From assembly GCA_947074165.1 (NCBI GenBank), contig CAMTOT010000027.1, positions 1-15,371 of the forward strand: a DNA stretch of 15,371 bases, given 5' to 3'. Positions 1 through 6,897 of this stretch are shown piece by piece (position 1 is the stretch's first letter; each line of letters begins with the position of its first letter). A program made the translations under genes and the position numbers. The notes beneath the pieces are model-generated. The model ran no database searches and was not told the origin of the DNA. It was given only the letters and a program-made list of their open reading frames with translations. This DNA comes from an uncultured Bacteroidales bacterium (GTDB lineage Bacteria; Bacteroidota; Bacteroidia; Bacteroidales; JAUNSR01).

Positions 1-288
1 CTGCTGTTTTTCTTCGCTATGGCTTCGTTTCCGTTCCTGTTTTCAGGTATGATCGGATATGAAAGTATGGTTGGTAATGGATTTAACTATCTGACAGTGA
101 ACTTTGACGGTAATCCCGTGTTGATGTTTGTAGCGATACTTGTCGCGATCGCGGTACCTTTTTATAAACTGCTTAATATGGTACTCGTTCGCTCGAAAAA
201 TATAAAACCTATCTCGACGGAGGCTAACTGGACTCTGCTGGTGATATGGCTCATCGCTCTGGGAGTGATTCTTTTCAGGGTGTTTTGA
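1..288 (+). CDS. C-terminal part of a membrane protein, possibly PspC-like (5' end outside window)
   Basis: The frame is open from base 1 to a TGA at 286-288, so only the last 95 residues are present and the real start lies upstream. Two hydrophobic stretches are visible: roughly residues 38-57 of the fragment (NPVLMFVAILVAIAVPFY) and 77-93 (WTLLVIWLIALGVILF). A short basic linker separates them, and a further hydrophobic patch sits at the very start. This pair of helices followed by an immediate C-terminus resembles the tail of Bacteroidetes PspC-domain membrane proteins, but the diagnostic N-terminal PspC segment is missing, so the family name is a guess. An integral inner-membrane location is well supported. 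Internal ATG codons (for example at 19) are not convincing starts. The next gene converges on it, so it probably ends its transcription unit. Confidence 0.6.
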   Translation: MLFFFAMASFPFLFSGMIGYESMVGNGFNYLTVNFDGNPVLMFVAILVAIAVPFYKLLNMVLVRSKNIKPISTEANWTLLVIWLIALGVILFRVF

Positions 289-316
289 TTTAAGGTATTA
301 ATGTTTTGGTTTAGGA

Positions 317-393
317 TTTAGGTTTTTAGGATTTAAATTAGGTTTGAGGTAATAATAATGGTATAAATGATTTTAATGGTTTAGGTTTTTAGG
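317..393. repeat. Two copies of a 14-base TTTAGG-rich motif in AT-rich spacer
   Basis: The 14-mer TTTAGGTTTTTAGG occurs at 317-330 and again at 380-393, with related TTTAGG and GGTTTGAGG fragments between them. The stretch 289-480 is otherwise AT-rich low-complexity DNA with no convincing ORF. No function can be assigned; it may simply be slipped low-complexity sequence. Confidence 0.45.
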
Positions 394-483
394 TAAGAAA
401 GATGTAAAATATTAGCAACAGGATTAAGCCCGTGAGGGTGTGAGTTGTGTTTTCTCATAATACTATAACAACAAGATTAATAA

Positions 484-518
484 AGAAAGACCGTAGCTGA
501 GATAGTTGCGGTCTTTCT
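484..518 (+). terminator. Hairpin downstream of the membrane protein gene
   Basis: Arms at 484-493 (AGAAAGACCG) and 509-518 (CGGTCTTTCT) are perfectly complementary over 10 bp around a 15-base loop. The hairpin sits about 200 bases after the upstream stop codon, in the gap between convergent genes. The T content is inside the 3' arm rather than in a clean T tract, so it is a plausible but not textbook intrinsic terminator. Confidence 0.5.
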
Positions 519-523
519 GCGTA

Positions 524-585
524 ATAACCCGAAGCGGGTATCATTCATGTGCTTTCTCGCATGAGTGATACCCGCTTCGGGTTAT
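524..585. terminator. Very long inverted repeat between convergent genes (26-bp stem)
   Basis: Arms at 524-549 and 560-585 pair over 26 positions around a 10-base loop. The only imperfection is T544 against G565, a G-U wobble in + strand RNA. Each arm also contains its own small palindrome, CCCG-AAG-CGGG at 528-538 and CCCG-CTT-CGGG at 571-581. It ends 10 bases beyond the HIT gene stop codon, so it could end transcription or block exonucleases for either convergent unit. No T run follows on either strand. Confidence 0.55.
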
Positions 586-595
586 GTAAATTTGA

Positions 596-988
596 TTATT
601 TAATCTTTGTGGATATTATCTCCGCTATCTCCTGCATTCTCTCTGCCGATAGTTTAAGCTTATGATTAGCGAAATTCATATCTCCTTCTTTGTCGAGAGG
701 GATAAGATGTATGTGAGCGTGGGGAACTTCCATTCCCATTACCGCTACACCTACGCGGCTGCACGGTATGGCTTCTTTTATCGCTTCGGCAACTTTCTTC
801 GCAAACAGATTCAGGTCTGAATATTCGCTGTCTGTAAGATCGAAGATGTAATCTGTCTCCTTTTTAGGAATGACAAGCGTGTGCCCTTCCTTTAGCGGAT
901 TAATATCAAGAAAAGCGAAGTGCTTTGCATCTTCAGCTATTTTATAGCATGGTATCTCTCCTTTTACGATGCGGCTGAATATTGTCAT
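596..988 (-). CDS. HIT family nucleotide-binding protein (histidine triad, Hint-like)
   Basis: This 130-residue protein has the full length of a bacterial HIT-domain protein. The histidine triad is intact at residues 90-94 (HAHIH, within VPHAHIHLIPL). The family N-terminal signature is also present: FSRIVKGEIPCYKI at 4-17, then FLDINPLKEGHTLVIPKK at 26-43. Family members are small cytosolic nucleotide hydrolases or transferases acting on purine nucleoside phosphoramidates, dinucleoside polyphosphates or AMP conjugates; the in vivo substrate here is unknown. The ATG at 988 is chosen because translation from it gives the usual MTIFSRI start. The gene follows greA by 22 bases on the same strand and is almost certainly co-transcribed with it. 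I see no terminator between the two. Confidence 0.93.
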   Translation of the reverse strand: MTIFSRIVKGEIPCYKIAEDAKHFAFLDINPLKEGHTLVIPKKETDYIFDLTDSEYSDLNLFAKKVAEAIKEAIPCSRVGVAVMGMEVPHAHIHLIPLDKEGDMNFANHKLKLSAERMQEIAEIISTKIK

Positions 989-1010
989 CTTTACTTCTTT
1001 TTATTCTGTA

Positions 1011-1481
1011 TTATAGGCCGATCTCCATTATCTCGAAGGTCATTATTCCGTTTGGTACTTTTATTTCTGCCACGTCGCCCACTTTTTTGCCAATAAGACC
1101 TTTGCCTATTGGTGTATTGATGGCGATCTTAAACTCTTTCAGGTTTGCTTCGCTTTCAGATACAAGAGTGTAAGTCATTGTAGCGTTGTTTTTTGTGTTG
1201 CGTATCTTTACCTTATTAAGGAGCTGTACTGAGTCTGTGCCAAGTTTGGTCTCGTCTATTACGCGCGCTTTCGAAATCAGATCTTTAAGCTGTGCGATCT
1301 TAGATTCCAATAGTCCCTGTGCTTCTTTTGCCGCGTCGTATTCCGCGTTTTCAGACAAGTCGCCTTTATCTCGCGCTTCAGCTATCTGTCGTGAAATCTC
1401 AGGGCGTTTTGTAGTCTCCAGGTAAGAAATCTCTTCCATTAGCTTGTTGTAGCCGTCAAGAGTCATGTAATTTACTGCCAT
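1011..1481 (-). CDS. greA: Transcription elongation factor GreA
   Basis: GreA binds in the RNA polymerase secondary channel and stimulates cleavage of the backtracked transcript, rescuing stalled complexes. The 156-residue length is normal. An N-terminal antiparallel coiled coil spans about residues 8-75. Its tip loop (GDLSENAEY, 40-48) carries the two acidic residues that coordinate catalytic magnesium, D41 and E44. A C-terminal FKBP-like domain follows, with the family-typical NTPIGKGLIGKKVGD segment near 121-135. The start at 1481 gives the standard MAVNYMTLDGYNKL opening. It is the first gene of a greA-HIT unit. No TAnnTTTG box lies in the 55 bases between its ATG and the terminator hairpin upstream; the nearest match (1591-1598) is on the far side of that hairpin. 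This raises the possibility of leader attenuation. Confidence 0.96.
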   Translation of the reverse strand: MAVNYMTLDGYNKLMEEISYLETTKRPEISRQIAEARDKGDLSENAEYDAAKEAQGLLESKIAQLKDLISKARVIDETKLGTDSVQLLNKVKIRNTKNNATMTYTLVSESEANLKEFKIAINTPIGKGLIGKKVGDVAEIKVPNGIMTFEIMEIGL

Positions 1482-1536
1482 AGTATTATATTTTTAATTG
1501 AATTGTAATTATTTAGTTTGTAAGTGTATATAAAAC

Positions 1537-1575
1537 AAAAAAGAATTCCGGTATAATATGCCGGAACCCTTTTTT
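1537..1575 (-). terminator. Intrinsic terminator between the thioredoxin-like gene and greA
   Basis: On the minus strand the stem TTCCGG/CCGGAA (1566-1561 with 1551-1546), extended by A-T pairs, is followed by TTCTTTTTT. A matching T run on the other strand (1570-1575) makes the hairpin usable in both directions. It ends transcription of the lipoprotein gene 90 bases after its stop, or terminates within the greA leader, or both. Confidence 0.75.
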
Positions 1576-1590
1576 GTGTATGCCTTTATG

Positions 1591-1598
1591 CAAATATA
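1591..1598 (-). promoter_or_regulatory. Candidate -7 box for greA
   Basis: On the minus strand this reads TATATTTG, a full match to the Bacteroidetes TAnnTTTG element. No TTTG -33 box is evident at the expected distance. A transcript starting near 1584 would pass through the 1575-1537 hairpin before reaching greA at 1481. Confidence 0.4.
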
Positions 1599-1665
1599 AT
1601 AAGTTTTTTGATTCCGTTGTAAGCTTTTATAGCGCTTAACAACAGAACTTTAATGTTTTCTGCCG

Positions 1666-2799
1666 TTATAGCGCTTTCTTTAATGCCTCCTCTAAAGCAT
1701 TGTTGTCGGTTATTCTCTGTAAGATCGCTCCGTCTTTGCCAAGAAGGAATGATGTAGGAAGCTCGGTTACGTTGTAGCTTCTCGCATAGGTAGAATATAT
1801 GCTGTTTTTATCTCTTACGGTTACCCATGGAAGGTTGCTTGCAGCTACTTTCCAGAAGTGTTCGTCTGAGTCGAGAGATACCTGGTAAATCTCTAATCCT
1901 TTAGATTTGTACTTTTCGTATAGTTTATTTAATCCCATATTGTATGGCCCTGAGTATTCGGCTCCGTATGCTGTAAAGTTCAACAATACAATTTTTCCTA
2001 ATAAATCAGAAAGTTTTACATCTTTGCCGTTAATATTAGGTAAAACAATTTCTATGTTGTTTTGTTCGACTACAGAAACCGATTCATTCGGGTTTACTGT
2101 CTTTTTGCGCTGTGAAAGCGCGTTTAGTGTGATCTGTACAAGCTGACGCGCGCGGTCACTCTCTTTGTGGTATGTGTCCCATCCTGTAGCTACAGCTCCG
2201 AAGGCTTTGTAGTCTTCATCACTGTATGGATCGAATACGATTAGTCCGTTAATTTTTTGTAACAGAGCGTAGTATGCGCCTGTCGACGACGGATTCTCAT
2301 ATATATATTGTGATACGCCGTCTTTGTACTCTTTAAGAAGTACGTTGACAGAATCTGTAAATGCCTGCGGCGTGATTGATTTTGAGTTGTATGCTTCATT
2401 TAGTGACGCAAGTGAACGACGGAATTTAATGCCTTTTCCCGTTATGTCTTTTATGTTCTCCGTCTGACGGGATCCTTTTACGGTGTAGTCTGTGGCGAAT
2501 GAATTAGCATTGGCGTCGATTGTGATTGTCTCTGATGAATCAGCTGCTATGTTGATTATCTGGTTATCTAATTTTAAGATAAAAAACTCAGGATGGTTTA
2601 CCGCGTCTGTTTTGAATTTAAACTTTCCACCTGCTTTAAGTGTTAATGTGTCGATAAAAGAGGTCTGTGCTACCGCTGCTTTTTCGAATGTGAGCAGTTT
2701 GCCCTCTCCTCCTGTTACAGTCCCCTCTACTGTAAGCTCACGTTTGGTACATGACGCGAACAGTAAGCATATAATGCTGATCAGATATATACGATTCAT
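1666..2799 (-). CDS. TlpA/DUF4369-like thioredoxin-fold lipoprotein lacking the CxxC cysteines
   Basis: The 377-residue protein begins with a lipoprotein signal (MNRIYLISIICLLFASC, lipid-attachment Cys at 17). The residues after it (TKRE) are not the acidic run typical of surface export, so a periplasm-facing anchor is likely. Residues 18-120 resemble the DUF4369 beta domain of Bacteroidetes TlpA-like proteins, followed by a helical linker. Residues 250-377 form a thioredoxin/AhpC-TSA-like domain. The segment where family members carry WCxPC reads FTAYGAEYSGPY (275-286), so Ser283 and Tyr286 seem to replace both cysteines. The cis-proline loop is kept (ELPT, Pro348). It is therefore unlikely to be a thiol-disulfide reductase; a binding or scaffold role is inference. 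From memory, this cysteine-less subgroup recurs in Bacteroidetes. It is transcribed alone from a strong promoter at 2880-2910, diverging from pnp. Confidence 0.85.
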   Translation of the reverse strand: MNRIYLISIICLLFASCTKRELTVEGTVTGGEGKLLTFEKAAVAQTSFIDTLTLKAGGKFKFKTDAVNHPEFFILKLDNQIINIAADSSETITIDANANSFATDYTVKGSRQTENIKDITGKGIKFRRSLASLNEAYNSKSITPQAFTDSVNVLLKEYKDGVSQYIYENPSSTGAYYALLQKINGLIVFDPYSDEDYKAFGAVATGWDTYHKESDRARQLVQITLNALSQRKKTVNPNESVSVVEQNNIEIVLPNINGKDVKLSDLLGKIVLLNFTAYGAEYSGPYNMGLNKLYEKYKSKGLEIYQVSLDSDEHFWKVAASNLPWVTVRDKNSIYSTYARSYNVTELPTSFLLGKDGAILQRITDNNALEEALKKAL

Positions 2800-2879
2800 T
2801 ATAAACTTTGATTTGTTAGTGATTTTGTTTTATGATATATTATTATAATTAACAATTTAAGTATTGTTAATACTTTATA

Positions 2880-2910
2880 CAAAGATATAAAAATGAAATA
2901 CTTAATCAAA
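2880..2910 (-). promoter_or_regulatory. Bacteroidetes-type promoter for the thioredoxin-like lipoprotein gene
   Basis: Read on the minus strand, TTTG (2910-2907) is followed after exactly 19 bases by TATCTTTG (2887-2880), matching both the -33 and -7 consensus elements. The predicted start near 2873 gives a leader of about 75 bases before the ATG at 2799. Confidence 0.8.
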
Positions 2911-2986
2911 ACAATGCTTAAATCAAAATATGCCCTATAACATTCTTCTATAAAATGCAATGCGTATGGATGTGTTTTTCAGTGCA

Positions 2987-3021
2987 TTTACTTAGATTTA
3001 GTAAAATATTAATTATATTTG
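2987..3021 (+). promoter_or_regulatory. Candidate promoter for pnp
   Basis: TATATTTG at 3014-3021 fully matches the TAnnTTTG -7 element. The -33 side is weak (TTTAC at 2987-2991, with spacing about 22). The predicted start near 3028 leaves about 30 bases before the ATG at 3059. This argues against initiation at the in-frame TTG at 3029, which would be leaderless. Confidence 0.6.
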
Positions 3022-3058
3022 CCTCAATTTGACAGAAAGTGAAAAGAAAATAAATTGT

Positions 3059-5380
3059 ATGATTGAATCGATTAAGAAAACGATCGATCTTGGTGATGGG
3101 AGAACTATCACGATCGAAACAGGCAAGTTAGCTAAACAGGCTGACGGTGCCGTAGAGGTTCGAATGGGCGGCACTATGCTATTGGCTACTGTTTGTTCGG
3201 CTACTGAAGTTGGTCCGGGTGTGGATTTTATGCCACTGTCGGTTGACTATAAAGAAAAATTCGCTGCCGCGGGTCGTTTCCCGGGTGGTTTTACAAAAAG
3301 AGAAGGTCGTCCTTCCGATTATGAAATTCTGACATCACGTCTTATCGACCGTGCTCTTCGTCCGCTTTTCCCGGATGATTACCACGCGGATACGTTCGTG
3401 ACGGTTACTCTATATTCTTCTGATGGTGAAGTGATGCCTGACGCTCTTGCGGGATTGGCTGCTTCTGCTGCTATTGCTGTTTCTGATATTCCGTTCAACG
3501 GTCCTATCTCTGAAGTTCGCGTAGCTCGTATTGACGGTGAATTTAAAATTAACCCTACTTTCGCTGAACTTGCTAAAGCTGACATGGATATTATGGTAGG
3601 TGCTACTATGGATAATATCATGATGGTTGAGGGTGAGATGGACGAGTGTTCTGAAGCTGACCTGCTTGAAGCTATGAAAATAGCTCATGAGGCGATCAAA
3701 GATCATTGCCGTATTCAGCTTGAGCTAATGGAAGCTGCAGGTAAAACTGTGAAACGTACTTACTGTCATGAAGATAATGACGATGTGCTTCGTCAGGCTG
3801 TACATGAAGTGTGCTACGATAAAGTGTACGCTATCGCTTCTCAGGGTAATGCTGATAAACACGCGAGAGGAGATGCCTTTAAAGCTGTGCTTAAAGAATA
3901 TATCGAATCTCTTGATCCTGACTACGCTGCTGAAAAAATTGGTCTTATCAAACGTTATTATCATGATGTGGAGAAAGAGGCTATGCGTCGCTCTATTCTT
4001 GATGAAGGTAAACGTCTTGACGGCCGTTCAACTACTCAGATTCGTCCTATCTGGATTGAAACTGACTACGTACCGGGACCTCACGGTTCGGCGGTATTTA
4101 CTCGTGGTGAGACTCAGTCACTTACTACTTGTACTCTTGGTACTAAACTTGATGAGAAGATTATCGATGAGGTTCTTGATCAGGGCCGCGACAGATTCCT
4201 TCTTCACTATAACTTCCCTCCGTTCTCTACAGGTGAGGCACGCGCTTCTCGTGGTGTAGGTCGTCGTGAGATTGGTCACGGTAATCTTGCTAATCGCGCT
4301 CTTAAAAATATGGTTCCTAAAGACTGCCCTTACGTAGTGCGTCTTGTTTCTGATATTTTTGAGTCAAACGGTTCGTCTTCTATGGCTACTGTTTGTGCCG
4401 GTACTCTGGCTATGATGGACGCGGGTGTACAGATTATCCGCCCTGTGTCGGGTATCGCTATGGGTCTTATCAAAGATAGCGGCAGCGATAAGTTCGCCGT
4501 TCTTTCTGATATTCTTGGTGATGAAGACCACTTGGGTGACATGGACTTCAAAGTAACAGGTACTGAAAAAGGTATTACTGCTACTCAGATGGACATTAAA
4601 GTGGATGGTCTTTCTTATGAAATCCTTGAAAAAGCTCTTATGCAGGCTAAAGAGGGTCGCGCTCATATCTTAGGTAAGATTACTGACGCTATGCCTGAGC
4701 CTCGTCATGATATGAAAGATCACGCTCCGCGTATCGAGGTTATCATGGTTCCTAAAGAATTTATCGGTGCTATTATCGGCCCGGGAGGAAAAATTATTCA
4801 GGGTATTCAGGAAGCTACAGGCGCAGTGGTTACTATCGAAGAGATTGAAAACCAGGGCCGCGTAGAGATTTCTGCTTCTAACCGTCTGTCTATTGAAGCT
4901 GCTATGGCTAAGATTAAAGGTATCATCGCTGTACCTGAAGAGGGTGAAGTTTATACAGGTAAAGTAAAAACTCTTCAGCCGTTTGGCGCTTTCGTTGAGT
5001 TTATGCCTGGAAAAGACGGTCTTCTTCATATCTCTGAAATATCATGGGCTCGTATCGAAGATATGGAAGAGTCTGGTATTAAAGAGGGTGATGAGGTAAC
5101 TGTGAAACTTGTTGAAGTTGACAAGAAAACAGGTAAATTCCGCCTTTCTATGAAAGCTCTTCAGCCACGTCCGGAAGGAATGCCTGAGCGTCCGGAACGC
5201 CAGGAGCGTCCTCGCGGAGACCGTCGTGACGACCGTCGCGGTGGTGACAGAAGAGATGATCGCCGCAGAGACGATCGCCGTGATGACCGTCGCAGAGACG
5301 ACCGTCGTGACGACCGTCGTGACGACCGCAGAGATGATCGTCGTGATGATCGCAGAGAGCGTCGTGAAGACAAAGAATAA
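3059..5380 (+). CDS. pnp: Polyribonucleotide nucleotidyltransferase (PNPase) with an Arg/Asp-repeat tail
   Basis: PNPase degrades RNA 3' to 5' by phosphorolysis and can also add nucleotides. All domains are present: first RNase PH-like domain (about residues 1-230), helical linker, and second RNase PH domain (about 320-555). The catalytic residues in DEDHLGDMDFK are D490, D496 and K498, matching E. coli D486, D492 and K494. A KH domain has its GxxG loop at 574-577 (GPGG), and an S1 domain spans about 629-700 (TGKVKTLQPFGAFVEF). From about residue 702 a 72-residue Arg/Asp-rich tail replaces the usual short end. The ATG at 3059 is chosen over the TTG at 3029 because it gives the standard MIESIKKTIDLGDGR opening and leaves a leader after the predicted promoter. 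Many codons end in T (GCT, CTT, GGT), consistent with good expression. It is a single-gene unit ending at a strong terminator. Confidence 0.97.
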   Translation: MIESIKKTIDLGDGRTITIETGKLAKQADGAVEVRMGGTMLLATVCSATEVGPGVDFMPLSVDYKEKFAAAGRFPGGFTKREGRPSDYEILTSRLIDRALRPLFPDDYHADTFVTVTLYSSDGEVMPDALAGLAASAAIAVSDIPFNGPISEVRVARIDGEFKINPTFAELAKADMDIMVGATMDNIMMVEGEMDECSEADLLEAMKIAHEAIKDHCRIQLELMEAAGKTVKRTYCHEDNDDVLRQAVHEVCYDKVYAIASQGNADKHARGDAFKAVLKEYIESLDPDYAAEKIGLIKRYYHDVEKEAMRRSILDEGKRLDGRSTTQIRPIWIETDYVPGPHGSAVFTRGETQSLTTCTLGTKLDEKIIDEVLDQGRDRFLLHYNFPPFSTGEARASRGVGRREIGHGNLANRALKNMVPKDCPYVVRLVSDIFESNGSSSMATVCAGTLAMMDAGVQIIRPVSGIAMGLIKDSGSDKFAVLSDILGDEDHLGDMDFKVTGTEKGITATQMDIKVDGLSYEILEKALMQAKEGRAHILGKITDAMPEPRHDMKDHAPRIEVIMVPKEFIGAIIGPGGKIIQGIQEATGAVVTIEEIENQGRVEISASNRLSIEAAMAKIKGIIAVPEEGEVYTGKVKTLQPFGAFVEFMPGKDGLLHISEISWARIEDMEESGIKEGDEVTVKLVEVDKKTGKFRLSMKALQPRPEGMPERPERQERPRGDRRDDRRGGDRRDDRRRDDRRDDRRRDDRRDDRRDDRRDDRRDDRRERREDKE
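5219..5356 (+). repeat. DDRR-repeat coding tract at the 3' end of pnp
   Basis: From residue 721 to 766 the PNPase tail consists almost entirely of the four-residue unit Asp-Asp-Arg-Arg, about eleven units with occasional extra Arg or Gly-Gly. At the DNA level the 12-base unit (GACGACCGTCGT and variants) uses mixed codons (GAC/GAT, CGT/CGC/AGA). It is thus old or diversified rather than a recent perfect expansion. Confidence 0.85.
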
Positions 5381-5402
5381 TATCTGATATTATATATTAC
5401 AG

Positions 5403-5440
5403 AAGAGGCTGAATCCATTATGGGTTCAGCCTCTTTTCTT
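5403..5440 (+). terminator. Intrinsic terminator of pnp
   Basis: AAGAGGCTGAA (5403-5413) pairs perfectly with TTCAGCCTCTT (5425-5435). TCC/GGG pairs extend the stem to 14 bp around a 5-base loop, and a T-rich tail follows (TTCTT). It lies 22 bases after the pnp stop codon, between convergent genes. Confidence 0.9.
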
Positions 5441-5475
5441 ATAAATAGTTTATTAAATAGTCAGATAGTCGTATG

Positions 5476-5529
5476 TCGCAGATCGTCTGTTTGTGGCAGA
5501 TTGTCTGTTTGTGGCATATTGTCTGTTTA
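5476..5529. repeat. Three tandem 18-base repeats running into the MATE gene stop codon
   Basis: Units at 5476-5493, 5494-5511 and 5512-5529 share the pattern TGGCAGATTGTCTGTTTG, differing at one to three positions. A decayed partial copy may precede them from 5460. The last unit contains the stop codon of the MATE transporter gene (5527-5529). The stretch 5441-5475 holds nothing else I recognise. Confidence 0.75.
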
Positions 5530-6897
5530 TCTTATTTGTATATACGTTTCCTTATTAATACGCCCGTATCTGTAAAACATAAACATTGCTATAAAGAAAG
5601 CAATAGAATCTGATGCGGCAGACGCTGCCCATACACCTTTAAGATCTAAGAACTGAGGCAGAAGCCATATCATAGGGATAAGAAACAATACCTGACGTGA
5701 AAGACTAAGGAAGATTGCTTTCCATGCTTTACCAAGCGATTGAAAGAAGTTTGTAGTTACAATCACAAAGCCTACAATCGGGAATACCGCCATGACAAGA
5801 CGCATGCCCTCCGATGATATCTTTATGAGATTAGTGTCGTTGGTAAATCCGCGTACTATTATGTGAGGGAAAAACATCGCGAGCAGAAAGCCTGTAAATG
5901 ATATCGCGGTAGCTATTATGACCACCATTTTGTAGGTTTGCATGACTCTGTCTGCCTGGTTGGCTCCGTAGTTGTAACCAACTATAGGCTGCATTCCCTG
6001 ACACAAACCGAGTATGACCATCACTATCATCATGGCGAAACTGTTTATTATGCCAAAGGCTCCTATCGCCATATCGCCACCGTAGGTTAGTAAAGAGCGG
6101 TTCATAAACACATTGACAAATGCTGCAGTGAAATTGATAAGAAAAGGGGAAAGCCCGATACTAAGTATGCTTATGATTATTCGCTTGTTGAGGTGAAGAG
6201 ATTCCCGCTTAAATCTTATTGTGTGCTTTTTGTTTGTAAAGTGAGACATAACCCATACTACTGTTATGCCCATGGATATTACAGTGGCAATAGCGGCTCC
6301 TCTTATTCCCATATCAAATACGAAGATAAAGATTGGATCAAGTATAACGTTTGCAAGAGCGCTTATCATCATTGTATACATTGCCTTTCGGGGGAAACCT
6401 GAGGCTCTCATCATATTATTGAATCCGAAGCTCAGATTGTTGAATACGGTAAAAGGGATTATCGCGCTAAGATAGTCGCGAGCGTAAGGCAATGTCACAT
6501 CGGTTGCTCCATAGGCTCTTAGTATTTCGTCCATCCAGATAAAATTGACAATACTGTAGCATGACGCTATGATAAGTACCAGGATAAGACAGTTGCCTAA
6601 TATAAGTCTTGCCGTAGGATCATCTTGTTTTCCCAACAAGATCGATATCCTTGCCGCTCCACCGTTACCGACCAGCATACCGAACGCTGTGCTTAATGTC
6701 ATTACCGGAAAGGTAAGGGCCAGTCCGGATATTGCCTCCGGACCCACGCCCTGACCGATATATATGCGGTCAATGATATTATAAAGTGCCATAACCATAG
6801 TGCCGACAATGGCGGGAATGGCATAATGAGAAAGCAGTTTAGGTATTTTCTCATGCCCCAGCAGATTGGTCTGCTTTGAGTCATTACATATCGCCAT
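5527..6897 (-). CDS. MATE family multidrug/sodium antiporter (MepA-like subgroup)
   Basis: This 456-residue integral membrane protein has the twelve-helix, two-half layout of MATE exporters, which expel organic cations, drugs or metabolites using a sodium or proton gradient. The N-terminal half opens with KLLSHYAIPAIVGTMVMALYN and IDRIYIGQGVG; the second half carries the subgroup hallmark GLCQGMQPIVGYNYGA (about residue 290-305). It resembles the MepA branch more than NorM, but the transported compound cannot be read from sequence. The ATG at 6897 overlaps the end of ispG by 14 bases in a different frame, so translational coupling to ispG is likely and no separate promoter is visible. The length is normal and I see no disruption. 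Confidence 0.93.
   Translation of the reverse strand: MAICNDSKQTNLLGHEKIPKLLSHYAIPAIVGTMVMALYNIIDRIYIGQGVGPEAISGLALTFPVMTLSTAFGMLVGNGGAARISILLGKQDDPTARLILGNCLILVLIIASCYSIVNFIWMDEILRAYGATDVTLPYARDYLSAIIPFTVFNNLSFGFNNMMRASGFPRKAMYTMMISALANVILDPIFIFVFDMGIRGAAIATVISMGITVVWVMSHFTNKKHTIRFKRESLHLNKRIIISILSIGLSPFLINFTAAFVNVFMNRSLLTYGGDMAIGAFGIINSFAMMIVMVILGLCQGMQPIVGYNYGANQADRVMQTYKMVVIIATAISFTGFLLAMFFPHIIVRGFTNDTNLIKISSEGMRLVMAVFPIVGFVIVTTNFFQSLGKAWKAIFLSLSRQVLFLIPMIWLLPQFLDLKGVWAASAASDSIAFFIAMFMFYRYGRINKETYIQIR

Noticed and set aside
3029..3058. TTG start giving PNPase ten extra residues
   Set aside because: It would be essentially leaderless after the predicted promoter, and the ATG at 3059 gives the standard family N-terminus.
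3768..4259. 163-residue + strand ORF inside pnp
   Set aside because: It is an alternate frame of a strongly conserved gene and has a low-complexity Leu/Arg/Val composition typical of such shadows.
5476..5529. CRISPR-like repeats
   Set aside because: The 18-base units are directly tandem with no spacers and no cas genes are nearby.
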